From Streptomyces apocyni (GTDB lineage: Bacteria; Actinomycetota; Actinomycetes; Streptomycetales; Streptomycetaceae): a DNA stretch of 64,000 nucleotides. Location: contig NZ_WHOM01000077.1 of assembly GCF_009739465.1 (NCBI RefSeq), positions 1 to 64,000 on the forward strand. The letters are read 5' to 3'. Position numbers and translations under genes: made by a program. The notes under the pieces are model-generated. The model was not told where the DNA came from and made no database searches. It was given only the letters and a program-made list of their open reading frames with translations. The first letter of the stretch is position 1, and each line of letters starts with the position of its first letter. Below, one piece after another: positions 31,986 to 40,945 of this stretch.

Positions 31986-32738
31986 TCAGCGTCGTCGCCA
32001 CTGCCACCAGCGCTGTTGTACACCGGTTGCGGTGCTGGCTGTTGCGCCGTGGTCGGCGTGGGCGAGCGGAGCGGTGAGCGTGACAGGCGAGTTGTCGCCG
32101 GTGATGATGCTGATGCTCTGAACGGCCCTGTGGACCTGCTCCGGGGTGGGCGTGCCGGATCCGGCCGGCATCGTGGAACGCAGTTCGGCGACGAACTGCG
32201 TGAGGCGGGTACGGACTTGGTCGAGGATGTCGTGCAGAACGGAGGGAGAGACCGCCCAGTACAGGTCGTCGATGACGACGGCTCGGCTGCGGTAGCGGTC
32301 CATCACGCTCATCAGCGTGCGCAGTTCGGCCGCGCCAGGAAGGCTGAGGTGGACTGCCTGGCCGGGAGGGGTCCGGTCGATCAGGTTCTGCAGCTGACCG
32401 ATGCCGAACGTGATGGTCACTTCTTCGTTGATCTTGCCCCGTGTGATCTCGGGGAGGTTCAGGGCGCTGATGGTTTCACCATGGCGTTGCCAGGTCAGCG
32501 AGTGCGAGTCGGCCTGGATGGGCGCGCGCGGGCGCCGGTAGTCCGGAACACCGGAGGCGGGTTTGCCTCCGTAGCCCTTGAGTTCGTTGAGAGCCCATTG
32601 CTTCAGAGGCTGGGAGGCGGCGTGGCCGCCGATGACGAGCGCGAGGCGCAGCAGTCCGGCAAGCGGGGCGGTGTCGTCGAGGACGCCTTGCTCCAACTGT
32701 TCCACGGGCTGCGGCCTCTGGCGGGTGGGTTCGGTCAT
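31986..32738 (-). CDS. AbiTii-domain protein (abortive-infection family)
   Basis: 250 residues. The N-terminal region has L-A-G-L-L-R-L-A-L-V-I-G, then W-A-L-N-E-L-K-G-Y and P-D-Y-R. This is the W-x3-EL-x-GY-...-P-x-YR signature I associate with AbiTii. The middle is mixed alpha/beta with the repeat-like ITFGIGQLQNLIDRTPPGQ. The tail (IITGDNSPVTLTAPLAHADH) contains a GDNSPVT motif that recurs in the product of the overlapping upstream gene. The ATG overlaps that gene's stop. The pair is therefore expressed together and probably interacts. Toxic action on infection is suspected from the family name only. Confidence 0.75.
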   Translation of the reverse strand: MTEPTRQRPQPVEQLEQGVLDDTAPLAGLLRLALVIGGHAASQPLKQWALNELKGYGGKPASGVPDYRRPRAPIQADSHSLTWQRHGETISALNLPEITRGKINEEVTITFGIGQLQNLIDRTPPGQAVHLSLPGAAELRTLMSVMDRYRSRAVVIDDLYWAVSPSVLHDILDQVRTRLTQFVAELRSTMPAGSGTPTPEQVHRAVQSISIITGDNSPVTLTAPLAHADHGATASTATGVQQRWWQWRRR

Positions 32739-33787
32739 CTACCCAGCGCAAGATAGGCGACGACGGCACCGGCTACCGTTCCCAGAGCGCTGACGGCACC
32801 CCAGAAGATGGCGCTGCGGTACCACGGCGCTTGTGGGGCCGTGGCGGGGTCTGCCGGTGCTGGCTGGCCGGCACTCGCGTGGGCGCCGTGGGAAGCGTGC
32901 GCATGAGGGGCGTTCACCGTGACGGGTGAGTTGTCGCCGGCGGTGACCTGGACCGAAGGGCCTGGCTGGGGTTGTTGCGGTGCGGGATGGTGGCCTCTTC
33001 GGCTCATGGTGTTCATCAGCTCCTTGTAGCGGTCAAGTACGGTATCGCGGGCCTGGGAGAGATCGCGCAGGGTCTGGGCGTAGCGTTCGGGGGCGGTGCG
33101 CCGCCACTCCGGGGGGATTTCGGTGTATGCGGCGTCATGGTCGGGGGTGAACGTCCCGCCAATCTCGTCGAGGAACCGGGCGAGGGCGTCCGTGAAATGC
33201 TGGTGCGCCGTTTCGAGTTCCGGGTCGACGAAGTCGATGACGTCGCGCTGCAAGGCCTCCAGGGCCGAGTCGACGCCCTCGGTGACGAAGTCGGGGATGC
33301 GCCGCATCGGCATGCGCCGGGAGAGATGGACCAGCCAGGCAGCGTCCGCCGGGGCCGCTTCTGCTACCCGCGCGGACTTGGCCCGGTCGGAAACCGTGGC
33401 CGTCACCGATGCTCCCTCCCGGTAGGCCGCCGCGACGAAGCCTTCCAGCGCCTGCCTGACGGCTTCGGTGTGACGGGTGAAGGCTGCATCGTCGAGAGCG
33501 CACAGGCGCTGCGCGCTGCCGTAATTGTGTATGTGCAGGTCGAATTGGGTGTCGGCGGCAGCCCGGGCTGCCGTGTAGAGGTCCTCGGCCGCCGCCGTGA
33601 CATGCGGGGCAGCCGCCAGTTTCACCTCGTGCAGCCTGTTCTCCAGGTTCATGACCGCCACATCCACCTGGGCGACCGGCTCCGGTACGGGCGCGTCTGC
33701 CGACGGGGCGGGAGAGGCCAGCCAGCTGCGGATGAGAGCTCCTTGGCCTGCCTGAGCCGCCTGCAGGAATGTCGCGTGGTAGCTCAT
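32735..33787 (-). CDS. Tail-anchored partner of the AbiTii protein
   Basis: 350 residues, mostly alpha-helical (residues 30-260) with no family I recognise. The segment VQVTAGDNSPVTVNAPHAHA is a close relative of the AbiTii protein's tail motif. A final hydrophobic helix (WGAVSALGTVAGAVVAYLAL) makes it a likely C-terminal tail-anchored membrane protein. Its stop overlaps the AbiTii start by ATGA. The shared GDNSPVT motif in two different proteins of one operon suggests a common assembly or beta-stacking element, so I read it as a membrane-tethered component of a two-gene system. Confidence 0.7.
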   Translation of the reverse strand: MSYHATFLQAAQAGQGALIRSWLASPAPSADAPVPEPVAQVDVAVMNLENRLHEVKLAAAPHVTAAAEDLYTAARAAADTQFDLHIHNYGSAQRLCALDDAAFTRHTEAVRQALEGFVAAAYREGASVTATVSDRAKSARVAEAAPADAAWLVHLSRRMPMRRIPDFVTEGVDSALEALQRDVIDFVDPELETAHQHFTDALARFLDEIGGTFTPDHDAAYTEIPPEWRRTAPERYAQTLRDLSQARDTVLDRYKELMNTMSRRGHHPAPQQPQPGPSVQVTAGDNSPVTVNAPHAHASHGAHASAGQPAPADPATAPQAPWYRSAIFWGAVSALGTVAGAVVAYLALGR

Positions 33788-34227
33788 GGGCGGCCTTCCT
33801 CGTCACACTGTGATCGGTTGATTCTGCTGCACAGCACTGCGTTGTCACAGCGGTGATCTGTTCCCTGCCGTGTCCCCGTACGGAGTGCCGGCAAGCCGCT
33901 GTTCGCCCGCCGTAGGACAGTTCGCCGATCTGGCGCGGTCGGCTGGAGCAAGGCCCGGCCGGCTGCAGTTCGTGACGTGCCGGGCCGGAGCGTCTGGCAC
34001 AGGACACCGGGGATACCGTGCACCAGGCCCGGCGGAGTCCCCAGGCATCGGCATCAAGGCGTCGCCGCTGTGTTCCGGGCACTCGCTGGCGGCTTCGGCG
34101 GTATCGCCGTCGGGGCGAGGGAAAGCGGTCATGTTCCGAGCGAGTCAGGCCATGGGCCCGCCCGCGGGGATTGCTCTGCCTCTGCCGGGGGCAGCTGTGG
34201 TGTTTTGACCTGTGGTGGGGGCGGCGA
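33788..34227. other. 440-bp divergent gap without a gene
   Basis: Frames are open in several phases but give only low-complexity translations. It should hold promoters for the AbiTii pair (minus) and the coiled-coil nuclease gene (plus). No strong repeat was seen. Confidence 0.4.
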
Positions 34228-35215
34228 ATGGCGCGTAGGAAGTCCTTGGCGGCGCAGTTGCTGCAGGCGTACCGGGACAGTCAGAAGGCGAAGGCCGCAG
34301 CCGCGAGGCGGGCTGAGGCGGAGCTGGCGCGTCAGGCGCGGGCCGCGGAGCGTGAGGCTGCCGAGCGGGCCAAGCAGGAAGCGCGGCGGGAACGCGAGCA
34401 GGCGCAGACGTGGATGCGGGCGCGGAAGGAGAAGCAGGCGCAGCACAGTGCCGAGTCGCGCAGGGCCGAGCAGATCGTGCGGGATCTTGAGAAACGTCAG
34501 GCGGCGCGGGCGAGGGAGCTCGAGCAGAAACGTCGTGCTGAGGTCCGCGAGAAGGCTGCGGCGGAACGGCGTGCGAAGCAGGAGAGCGCTGAGAGTTTGC
34601 GCCGGGAGTCTGCCGGCCGGACGGCCGAGGGCGAAGAGCGGCTTGAGGTGCTGACTGCGGTTCTGCGTGCCCGCCCCGGTGGGCTGCACGGGCTGCGGCT
34701 GCAGGTGGAGCAGGCGCTCGGTGAAGGAGATCTGGAAGGGCTCGCGGTCGGCGTGGAGAAGGCGCTGGGCTCCATCGGCTATCCGGAAGGACTCGGCGGT
34801 GCCCGGCGGGCGGCGTTCGCTCCGGAGTCCCGCGAGTTGGTTGTGGAGATCGAGTTGCCGGTCCAGGCGGTGGTTCCTCCGGTCACGCAGTACCGGTTCA
34901 AGGCCTCCGCTCTCCCGGCCGTGGTCCCGCAGCCGCGGAAGGAGAACGAGTGCAAGGCGTTGTACAGGGATCTGGTGGCCAGACTCGCGCTGCGGGCGAT
35001 CGACGAGGCCTTCGCCGTGACACCGCCGTCGCTCGTAGACGGAGTTGCCTTTAACGGGAAAGTCCGCGCCAAAGACCGTGCCACCGGCAGGGCGATCGAG
35101 CCGTGTCTGATCAGTGTGCGGGTCAGCCGGGAGGCTTTCACTGAACTCGTGCTGGACGAGCCCGAACTCGACCCGGTGGCAAGCCTGCACCATCTGAACG
35201 CGATCGTCTCCCAGC

Positions 35216-35225
35216 ACCCCACCCC
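35216..35225 (+). repeat. Tandem ACCCC duplication disrupting the nuclease gene
   Basis: ACCCCACCCC. Deleting one unit restores HPYDLEPVPPVVTFDL, leading into the Mrr-like domain. Confidence 0.7.
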
Positions 35226-35526
35226 TATGACCTCGAGCCGGTTCCTCCTGTCGTCACGTTCGACCTGACCCGGTACAAGATCGCCCCGGAGCGGGATGTC
35301 ATCGCCGGCCTCGACAGCCGGCCCGACCTCGTCGCGATGGACCTGATCGACTTCGAGCACCTCATCCGGCGACTGTTCGAGAAGATCGGGCTCAAGTCGT
35401 GGGTCACCCAAGCATCCCGGGATGACGGCATCGACGCTGTCGCGGTCAACGAGGAACCCCTCATCGGCGGACTGTGCATCATCCAGGCCAAGCGCACGAA
35501 GAACGTGGTCTCCGCCGAGACGGTGC

Positions 35527-35542
35527 GGTCGGTCGGTCGGTC
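35527..35542 (+). repeat. Tetranucleotide repeat (GGTC)4 inside the nuclease domain
   Basis: Four perfect copies of GGTC. Two or five copies keep the frame and give ETVRSV...AGIVND. Four copies end the protein 13 codons later. Such a tract in a coding region is prone to slipped-strand change. Confidence 0.75.
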
Positions 35543-35822
35543 GCGGGAATCGTGAACGACAAGAGCGCTTCGAAGGGCATCGTGGTCACCACCGCGTGGT
35601 TCGGCAAGGCGAGCTGGGACTTCGCGCCCCGCAACCGTGTCGAGCTCATCGACAGCCGACATCTCAAAGCACTGCTGCTGGAACATCTCGGCATCGACGC
35701 TCTGATCGGCCTGCCCAAACCCCCGCCCGGCTGGCAGACACGCGATCTGAGCTAAAGCGCCGTCGTGTCCTTTCGGGCCGGTGTGCTGTTGGAGACAACA
35801 ATCCGACACGAGAGGAACGAGC

Positions 35823-35972
35823 ATGTCGTACGGGTACGGCGGCGGGCCCGACTGGCCGATGATCCAGGCCCGGCGGCGAGCCGAGGAAACAGCGAGATCG
35901 GCCGCTGGCGAGGCCGCGACCCACAGGGCGGCGGCCGACCGGTGGACAGCACGTCGGGTGCGACGGCGATGA
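35823..35972 (+). CDS. Small hypothetical protein (49 aa)
   Basis: ATG 35823 follows GAGAGGAACGAGC, a fair ribosome site. The product starts MSYGYGGGPDWPMIQARRR, then an Ala/Arg-rich helix. No family is recognised. It lies 67 bases after the nuclease gene on the same strand. It could be an expressed small protein or chance. Confidence 0.35.
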   Translation: MSYGYGGGPDWPMIQARRRAEETARSAAGEAATHRAAADRWTARRVRRR

Positions 35973-36030
35973 AGTTACGGCGGACCAGGTCCCGGGCCGC
36001 CGGCCGCTTCCCGGGCCGGGTCAGGCTCCG

Positions 36031-36330
36031 TCACCGTTTCGGTCGCCGCCCGCACAGCCCCAGCTCGGCCCTCCGCGCCGCCACCGTGTTCTTGGAAACG
36101 CTCCAGCCGGCCTCGCACTGGTCGCGGGTGATCCCCGGCGAGCCGTAGGTGCTGCCCGAGGCGGCGAACAGCCGCTTGATCTCCTCATCCAGCCGCTCCT
36201 GGCGCTGCTCGCGGGCGGTGGGAGCACGGTTGATCCACTTGTAGAACCAGGACTGCGAGACCTCCAGGGCCCGGCAGGCGAGGCACCGACAGGGCCCCAT
36301 TCGAAGCACGTCACCATCACAGACTCACCG
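36031..36330 (-). pseudogene. IS3-family transposase orfB N-terminal remnant
   Basis: The frame gives CRALEVSQSWFYKWINR, YGSPGITRDQCEAGWSVSKN and VAARRAELGL. These are the N-terminal HTH and the G-S-P-R-I/V...VSxNTVA segment of IS3 orfB. A frame change near 36300 separates a beginning (VTCFEWGP) from the rest, and the DDE integrase core is missing. No inverted ends were recognised. It splits the nuclease gene from the next defence genes. Confidence 0.75.
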
Positions 36331-36573
36331 ACAGCCCGCGCCTTGAAGGTGGCGGATGCGTCGTTGCCACCGCTGATGCCGCCTGGGTAGGCTGCCGACA
36401 GCCATGCGGATCCCGGGCTGAAGCGCCGGGTCTGACAGCAACTCACCTCCGACCCATGCGGACGAGCCGGTAGCTCGTGCGACACGTCGGTTGGCAGGGT
36501 TCCCTCGTTCTTCTGCGGCTCAGGCGCGTGTTCGTGCCGGGGACCGCTCCTGAGATGTGATGTGAGACAGAAA

Positions 36574-37293
36574 ATGATTCATTCGTTCATCGCGCACACG
36601 AGCCCTGGACGAAGCAGGGTGTTCGCCCTTGTGAGGAGGCCTGGGGACGAGCTGGAGGCGGTGACCACACTGGGAGCCGGCGATCTCCACCTGACCAAGG
36701 AACTGGTCAGTGCACTCAACTCCTTCCTGTACGACCGCGACGACAGCGCCCTTGAAAAGGTGCTGGACCGGGCCCCCAAACCGGTGCGCATGGCCGCGCA
36801 GCAGTACCTCAAGGACAAGTGCGAACCGGTGATGGGGGCCTTCACCGAGTGCGGGCCGGTCGAGGTCGTTCGCGAGGCTGTTTTCTTCGGGCGGATCGAC
36901 GAGGAACTCGAGGAGTACCTCGAGTGTGCCTACACAATCGGGCTCGGCATCCGCATGTCGAACGAGCGTCAGCACGATGGCGGCGTCGGGTGGGTCATCC
37001 GGCTGCTCAACGACGAGGTTTCCGTGCCGGCCAGCGCCGAGCCGCGCACCTGGGCTGTCCCCACAGGGGTGAAGCTCGCGCGGACCTGGACGAGTAAGCA
37101 GCAGGCCGGCGATGCCGGTCCTGTTCGCGGCGCGCTCCAGGTGGCCGCGGATGCAACGGCCACGGGCCGGTGGGTGAGGATCCACACGCTGCTGCACAGC
37201 CGCTACGACATCGACTTCGAGGGCAGCGGAACCTCGGAATTCGCCGTCGACGTCTTCGACGCCCCCATCCCGCTGAACCAGCGGGGCGAGTAG
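36574..37293 (+). CDS. Unknown protein with own terminator
   Basis: 239 residues from ATG 36574 (GTG 36562 possible). The sequence is balanced and codon use looks normal. Segments include LTKELVSALNSFLYDRDDSALEKVLD, a helical block (FGRIDEELEEYLECAYTIGL) and a beta-rich C-terminus ending PIPLNQRGE. It has no membrane segments and no catalytic motif I can name. It begins after the IS3 remnant and ends inside a strong stem-loop, so it is transcribed alone. Its place between two nuclease systems suggests a conflict-related role, but nothing in the protein proves it. Confidence 0.6.
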   Translation: MIHSFIAHTSPGRSRVFALVRRPGDELEAVTTLGAGDLHLTKELVSALNSFLYDRDDSALEKVLDRAPKPVRMAAQQYLKDKCEPVMGAFTECGPVEVVREAVFFGRIDEELEEYLECAYTIGLGIRMSNERQHDGGVGWVIRLLNDEVSVPASAEPRTWAVPTGVKLARTWTSKQQAGDAGPVRGALQVAADATATGRWVRIHTLLHSRYDIDFEGSGTSEFAVDVFDAPIPLNQRGE

Positions 37294-37321
37294 GCCGGGG
37301 GCTGTCGCCCGGCCTACTCGC
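37286..37321 (+). terminator. Strong stem-loop overlapping a stop codon
   Basis: GCGAGTAGGCCGGG (37286-37299) pairs perfectly with CCCGGCCTACTCGC (37308-37321) around an 8-base loop. The TAG stop of the preceding gene lies inside the left arm. Confidence 0.85.
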
Positions 37322-37512
37322 CGGATCACCCAAACCGGCGCCAGAGGGACTGCGTACAGCCGTTGCCGCCACGGACGTGGACGAGGCGGCAACGGCCGGC
37401 CGGTACGGCGAACACCAGAAGGCCGGTACGGGAGTCTTCATGATGAAATGACACGTGGTGCGTACAGGAACGTGGCTGTGTCGCGTCACAGAGTAGAGAA
37501 TGGGGTTCCCGG

Positions 37513-38427
37513 GTGAATGACGGTGCGACACGTGAGGATTCGTCGGCGCCAACCTCGCGTTGGTTCATCTCCGCGCCGGCTGCCACAGATCTGCGCACGT
37601 TGCTGAGGGAGCTCAAGCGACGCGGTGTGGACCCTTATGTTCTTTCCGACGTGGCGCCTCTGGGAGCAAGCATCGCCCAGAGTCTGCGGCAGGCCATCGC
37701 GCAGGCGGAGACGGTGCTGGTGGTTCTGGGTAACCCTGATCAGTCTCAGAGCACCTTGTTCGAGGCCGGAGTCGCAGTAGGGATGGGCAAGCGGGTCATC
37801 GTCATTGCCGATCCCGATCAGGACACTTCTCCCGACCTCGATGGTTTGCTCACCATTCGTGCTCGACCGGACGACGTCGAGGCAGTCGCCTACGCCCTTG
37901 CCCAGGCTGAGGGGCGTCTTGTCAGGGTGACGCCTGCGACGTCCGCAGTAGAGCATGCGCTGGGCAGCACGCAGGTGAATGAGCTTCTGGAGCTGCTGCG
38001 TGAGCAGCCCATGCGTCTCGAGCGAACGGCCGTGGATGTTCTGAAGGCCGCTCTGGAGGGCAGTGGAGCGGTGGCGGTGGAAAATCCAGACCCGAAGGTC
38101 GGAGATCGTCTCGATCTCGGGGTGTGGTCGGACGACTTGGGTGCCATCGCCCTCAACCCTTTGCTCATCGAGCTGAAGCGCACGCTGTCACGCTCCGCGG
38201 TCGAGCAGACTCTCCATCTGCTGCAGCGCAGCCGCATGAACGCAGCCCTGTTGGTCTACCTCGATCCGCCAACGAACGCCGAGTTCCGTGAGGCCCTGAG
38301 GGTACCTTCCTTTCCCGTTCTGACGATCTCGCTTGAGACGCTGCTGGAACGCATGCGGGCGTCGAGTTTCGCTGAGGTCGTGCGCGATCTGAGGAACCGT
38401 GCTGTCCATGGCAGGGCGTACTCATGA
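37513..38427 (+). CDS. TIR-like domain fused to a PD-(D/E)XK-like region
   Basis: 304 residues, GTG 37513. Residues 16-105 look like a TIR/SLOG-type Rossmann domain: WFISAPAATDLRTLLREL, a VDPYVLSDV strand, SIAQSLRQAIAQAETVLVVL and STLFEAGVAVGMGKRVIVIA. The F-E-A-G holds a Glu in the usual catalytic place of TIR NADases and deoxyribosyltransferase-like folds. The second half has GDRLDLGVWSDDL, then PLLIELKRTL. This D...E-L-K pattern fits a restriction-like nuclease. It overlaps the next gene, an Mrr-like nuclease, by ATGA. A two-gene defence system combining NAD or nucleotide chemistry with DNA cleavage is plausible. Confidence 0.65.
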   Translation: MNDGATREDSSAPTSRWFISAPAATDLRTLLRELKRRGVDPYVLSDVAPLGASIAQSLRQAIAQAETVLVVLGNPDQSQSTLFEAGVAVGMGKRVIVIADPDQDTSPDLDGLLTIRARPDDVEAVAYALAQAEGRLVRVTPATSAVEHALGSTQVNELLELLREQPMRLERTAVDVLKAALEGSGAVAVENPDPKVGDRLDLGVWSDDLGAIALNPLLIELKRTLSRSAVEQTLHLLQRSRMNAALLVYLDPPTNAEFREALRVPSFPVLTISLETLLERMRASSFAEVVRDLRNRAVHGRAYS

Positions 38428-38966
38428 CGTCCATTGACCGGGGCCGTGTCGCCGCGTTCCTGACCGCCGGCGACACGGCTGCCAGCAACGCTGCACGGGG
38501 CAAGGCCTTTGAGGATCTCCTCACGTATCTCTTCGAGCTCGTCCCCGGAATCAGTGTGACCGTTCGCAACCAGCTGGATTACTTCTCATCTGAGGAGATC
38601 GACATCGCCTTCTGGAACGAGGGTGATCCCAAGGGGCTGCGCCAGTTCGACAAGATCATTCTTGTGGAGTGCAAGAACTGGTCGAAGCCTGTGGGGGCGG
38701 CGGAGGTGACACTCTTCAGCTCGAAGCTGGAGGGACGGGGCCGGCCCTTGGGAATCCTGGTCGCCGCGGCCGGCATTACTGGGGAGGCGGTTGATCGCAG
38801 TGCCGCGCACCAGATCCTCGCTCGCGCCCTGGGGCAGAAGCGGGAGATTCTGGTGGTGACCCGCAGCGAGATCGAACAGCTCTCAGACACCGACGATCTG
38901 GTGCGGCTGTTGAAACAGAAGCGGCTGCAACTGGCTGTGTCAGGCACCATCTACGGGGTGTCGTGA
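38424..38966 (+). CDS. Mrr-like restriction endonuclease domain protein
   Basis: 180 residues. AARGKAFEDLLTYLFELVPG provides the N-terminal helix with its Glu. EEIDIAFWN then IILVECKNWSKPV give the D and E-x-K of the PD-(D/E)XK fold, and ILARALGQKREILVVTRSEI follows. The length is that of a bare nuclease domain without its own target-recognition part. It overlaps the TIR-like gene by four bases, so stoichiometric production and complex formation are likely. The TIR-like partner presumably supplies sensing. Confidence 0.8.
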   Translation: MTSIDRGRVAAFLTAGDTAASNAARGKAFEDLLTYLFELVPGISVTVRNQLDYFSSEEIDIAFWNEGDPKGLRQFDKIILVECKNWSKPVGAAEVTLFSSKLEGRGRPLGILVAAAGITGEAVDRSAAHQILARALGQKREILVVTRSEIEQLSDTDDLVRLLKQKRLQLAVSGTIYGVS

Positions 38967-39360
38967 AGACCCGGCTGCAACCGCGACGGCGGAAGTATGG
39001 CGCGGATGGCTTCAGTGCGGGTTTCTCCACCTGGTACTCGTGAAGCCTCTGGTTTCAGACTGCGCTAAAGGCCCCCGTCGCTCCGGCCAATCAATTGAGG
39101 TGGCGGGCTTCTCGTCATTGCCCTCGTCCGAGCAGCCCCCTGGGTGGACGCCGCCGATCCGGCCCGGGACGGGTGTCACGCACTCACAGGTCTGGGGCGC
39201 TTCCACAGCGTTCTGCTCGGGGCCAGCCGGGTCAGGGGGTCAGGGCCGCGTCCTTCGGGACTGTTCTGGTCGCCCGGCGAGAGCAAGGTTGTGCACGTGG
39301 CGGCGACGGCCCGGACTGCGGGAGGGGGAACCATCGCCGCGCTGCCGAGGTCATGGACTC
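38967..39360. other. Region without a recognisable gene
   Basis: Several frames are open, but none gives a plausible protein or ribosome site. It leads into an area of gene remnants. Confidence 0.4.
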
Positions 39361-39483
39361 ACCGGCGGCAGCGAAGCGACCTCGATAAGCACGCTGGCCG
39401 CCCTGGACAGCGCCCGGCACCCCCGCGCCGTCCCGGAAGACGACTGAAACGGTTTCCTGGCCTCGCCCCTCGGGCGCAGCGGG
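39361..39483 (+). pseudogene. Remnant of a NACHT protein related to the gene at 26346
   Basis: The frame reads LAALDSARHPRAVPEDD, stop, NGFLASPLGRSG. The intact NACHT protein has LAALDGARRPRAVPEDDWNG followed by FVSSVLGRSG in the same order. The Trp codon has become TGA. Only about 40 codons remain. It shows that a second, related NACHT gene once stood here. Confidence 0.75.
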
Positions 39484-39554
39484 GACCCGGTCGAGGTCTG
39501 CCTGGGCCTGCGCCCGGTGGCCGAGCGCCTCGTTCGCCATTGCCCGTCTGCCGA

Positions 39555-39890
39555 GCACCCAGGCGTACCCAGCCGGATCAGCGCCTCGGCCTCAGAGGCG
39601 TCACCGGTCTCGACTTCCAGGGTGCAGTCGGCCCGGGTAATGGAGATGCGGATCTTGGTCGGGTACGGCTGTTCTGCAACCAAGTGGCGAGGGAACCGGC
39701 CAAGACGGTGGCGATACCGTCGGCGAGGGACACCGTGAGCAGTTCGAGACCGGCACCAAGCTCGTTCTCCGCGGGTGTGACGGGCACGACGTGCACGCGC
39801 CCCTGGGGGGCGCGTTCACCGCGGACCCCCGATCAGCGCCAGGTGATCGTCGAGTTCAGTAGCCGAGTCGAACCTGATCTGAGCATCCGT
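39555..39890 (-). pseudogene. Remnants of an EACC1-type conflict-system gene and the end of its upstream gene
   Basis: From GTG 39796 the minus strand reads PAENELGAGLELLTVSLADG, ATVLAGSLATWLQ, then after one frameshift IRISITRADCTLEVETGDAS. This is the membrane-adjacent strand/helix pattern of effector-associated constant component 1. Just upstream, DSATELDDHLALIGGPR and a stop overlap that start by four bases, as an effector gene usually would. The EACC1 part ends abruptly near 39560, fused to the NACHT remnant on the other strand. Both are non-functional. Confidence 0.55.
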
Positions 39891-40288
39891 CGCCCCGGTG
39901 TCCTGGGTGCCGTGCAGCGCGTACTCCCCCTGTTGCGCGCATCTAATGCCCAGGACTACCCCCGGCTGGTACGAGGAGTCACCCTACGGGGCGGGCCCGC
40001 CTGGTTCGGCGCAGGCCCGACGAAGAGAAATCACGCCACGGCCCTGGGCCGACTCCGCGCCTTCATACCAGCGCCCCTCGACCGCCACTACCGGCGGCCC
40101 GTTACCCCTGAGCAACCAACGCTCCTGCTGAGCAGACCCCCGGAACCATCGTACAAACCGCAGGTCAAACCAACCTACAGAGGCCCACCCTCAACCCTAC
40201 CTAACGGTAACTTCTACCGAACTCCGCTCTCCAAGACTGAGCAACTCTCTGGTCAGCACGTAAGGACTGCTCACCTCCAAGAGAGCCG
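39891..40288. other. Gene-poor stretch with lower GC
   Basis: No plausible gene. The part at 40150-40270 is noticeably less GC-rich than its neighbours, as expected of decayed or non-coding DNA. Confidence 0.35.
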
Positions 40289-40945
40289 CGACACCAGTTC
40301 TTCCACAGTGAGGCGGAGATAGCGGGCGGCCTCGACGACATGATGGAGGTGGTCGAGGCCTATCTGCGGCACCTGGCCGGAGCCCTGCTCACCCACGGCC
40401 GCGAGGCTGTGACCGGGATGGCCGGGACGGTGCGGCACCTGGAGGGGCTGGCCGGCAGCGGCCCGCTGCCCCGGATCGCCTTCGAGGAGGCCTACGGGAT
40501 CCTGAAGGACCTGCCCGGAGCCGTCAAGGAGCTGGAGCCCGGCTGCCGGAGCCTCACCCGCGAGGGCGAGCGTGTCCTGATGGACAAGTTCGGCGGGTAC
40601 GTCTGGCTGACCCACCCCGACCACCTGAGCGTGCCCTTCTACCAGGCCTTCGACCCGCAGGACCCGACCAAGGCGCTGAGCGCCGACCTGCTGTTCGGCG
40701 TCGGCGAGACGGTCGGCGCGGGCGAGCGCCACACCGACGTCGCCGACCTGCGCCGCGCCCTCGACCTGCACGAGGTTCCCGAGGACGCCTACGAGTGGTA
40801 CGTCACCATGAACGAGCGCCACCCGATGCGAACCTCCGGCTTCGGGCTCGGCGTCGAGCGGTTCCTGCTCTGGGCGACCCAGCACGACGACATCCGTGAC
40901 CTCGCCCTGCTGCTGCGCTTCAACGGCGCAAACATCCTGCCCTGA
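40289..40945 (+). pseudogene. Class II aminoacyl-tRNA-synthetase-like (AsnRS-type) fragment
   Basis: About 218 codons. The frame opens REPRHQFFHSEAEIAGGLDD before ATG 40340, continues VVEAYLRHLAGALL, and ends SGFGLGVERFLLWATQ and HDDIRDLALLL. That is motif 2/3 territory of class II synthetases; G-F-G-L-G-x-E-R is motif 3. The N-terminal third (motif 1 and the usual start) is missing and no start with a ribosome site precedes the conserved part. Stand-alone AsnRS-like proteins occur in specialised metabolism, and this one is probably a truncated copy. Confidence 0.7.

Larger units (their letters stand above)
34228..35755 (+). pseudogene. Coiled-coil restriction endonuclease (Mrr-like), out of frame at two simple repeats
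   Basis: Residues 1-135 form a long charged coiled coil (AKAAAARRAEAELARQARAA and similar). The middle (about 140-330) is a mixed domain with ALYRDLVARLALRAIDEAF. The C-terminal part is an Mrr-like nuclease: DLIDFEHLIRRLFEKIGL, ASRDDGIDAVAVN, then CIIQAKRTKNVVSAETVR. It gives the D-G-I-D and Q-A-K active site, followed by KGIVVTTAWFGKASW and a normal end. The frame breaks twice. A tandem ACCCC duplication at 35216-35225 shifts it before the nuclease domain. A GGTC run of four copies at 35527-35542 shifts it inside the domain. The protein reads through if one ACCCC is removed and GGTC is present in two or five copies. It may be off, phase-variable or damaged. Confidence 0.75.

Noticed and set aside
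39144..40322. Plus-strand frame of 392 codons across the decay zone
   Set aside because: No plausible protein; it runs over a NACHT remnant and, on the other strand, an EACC1-like remnant in different frames.
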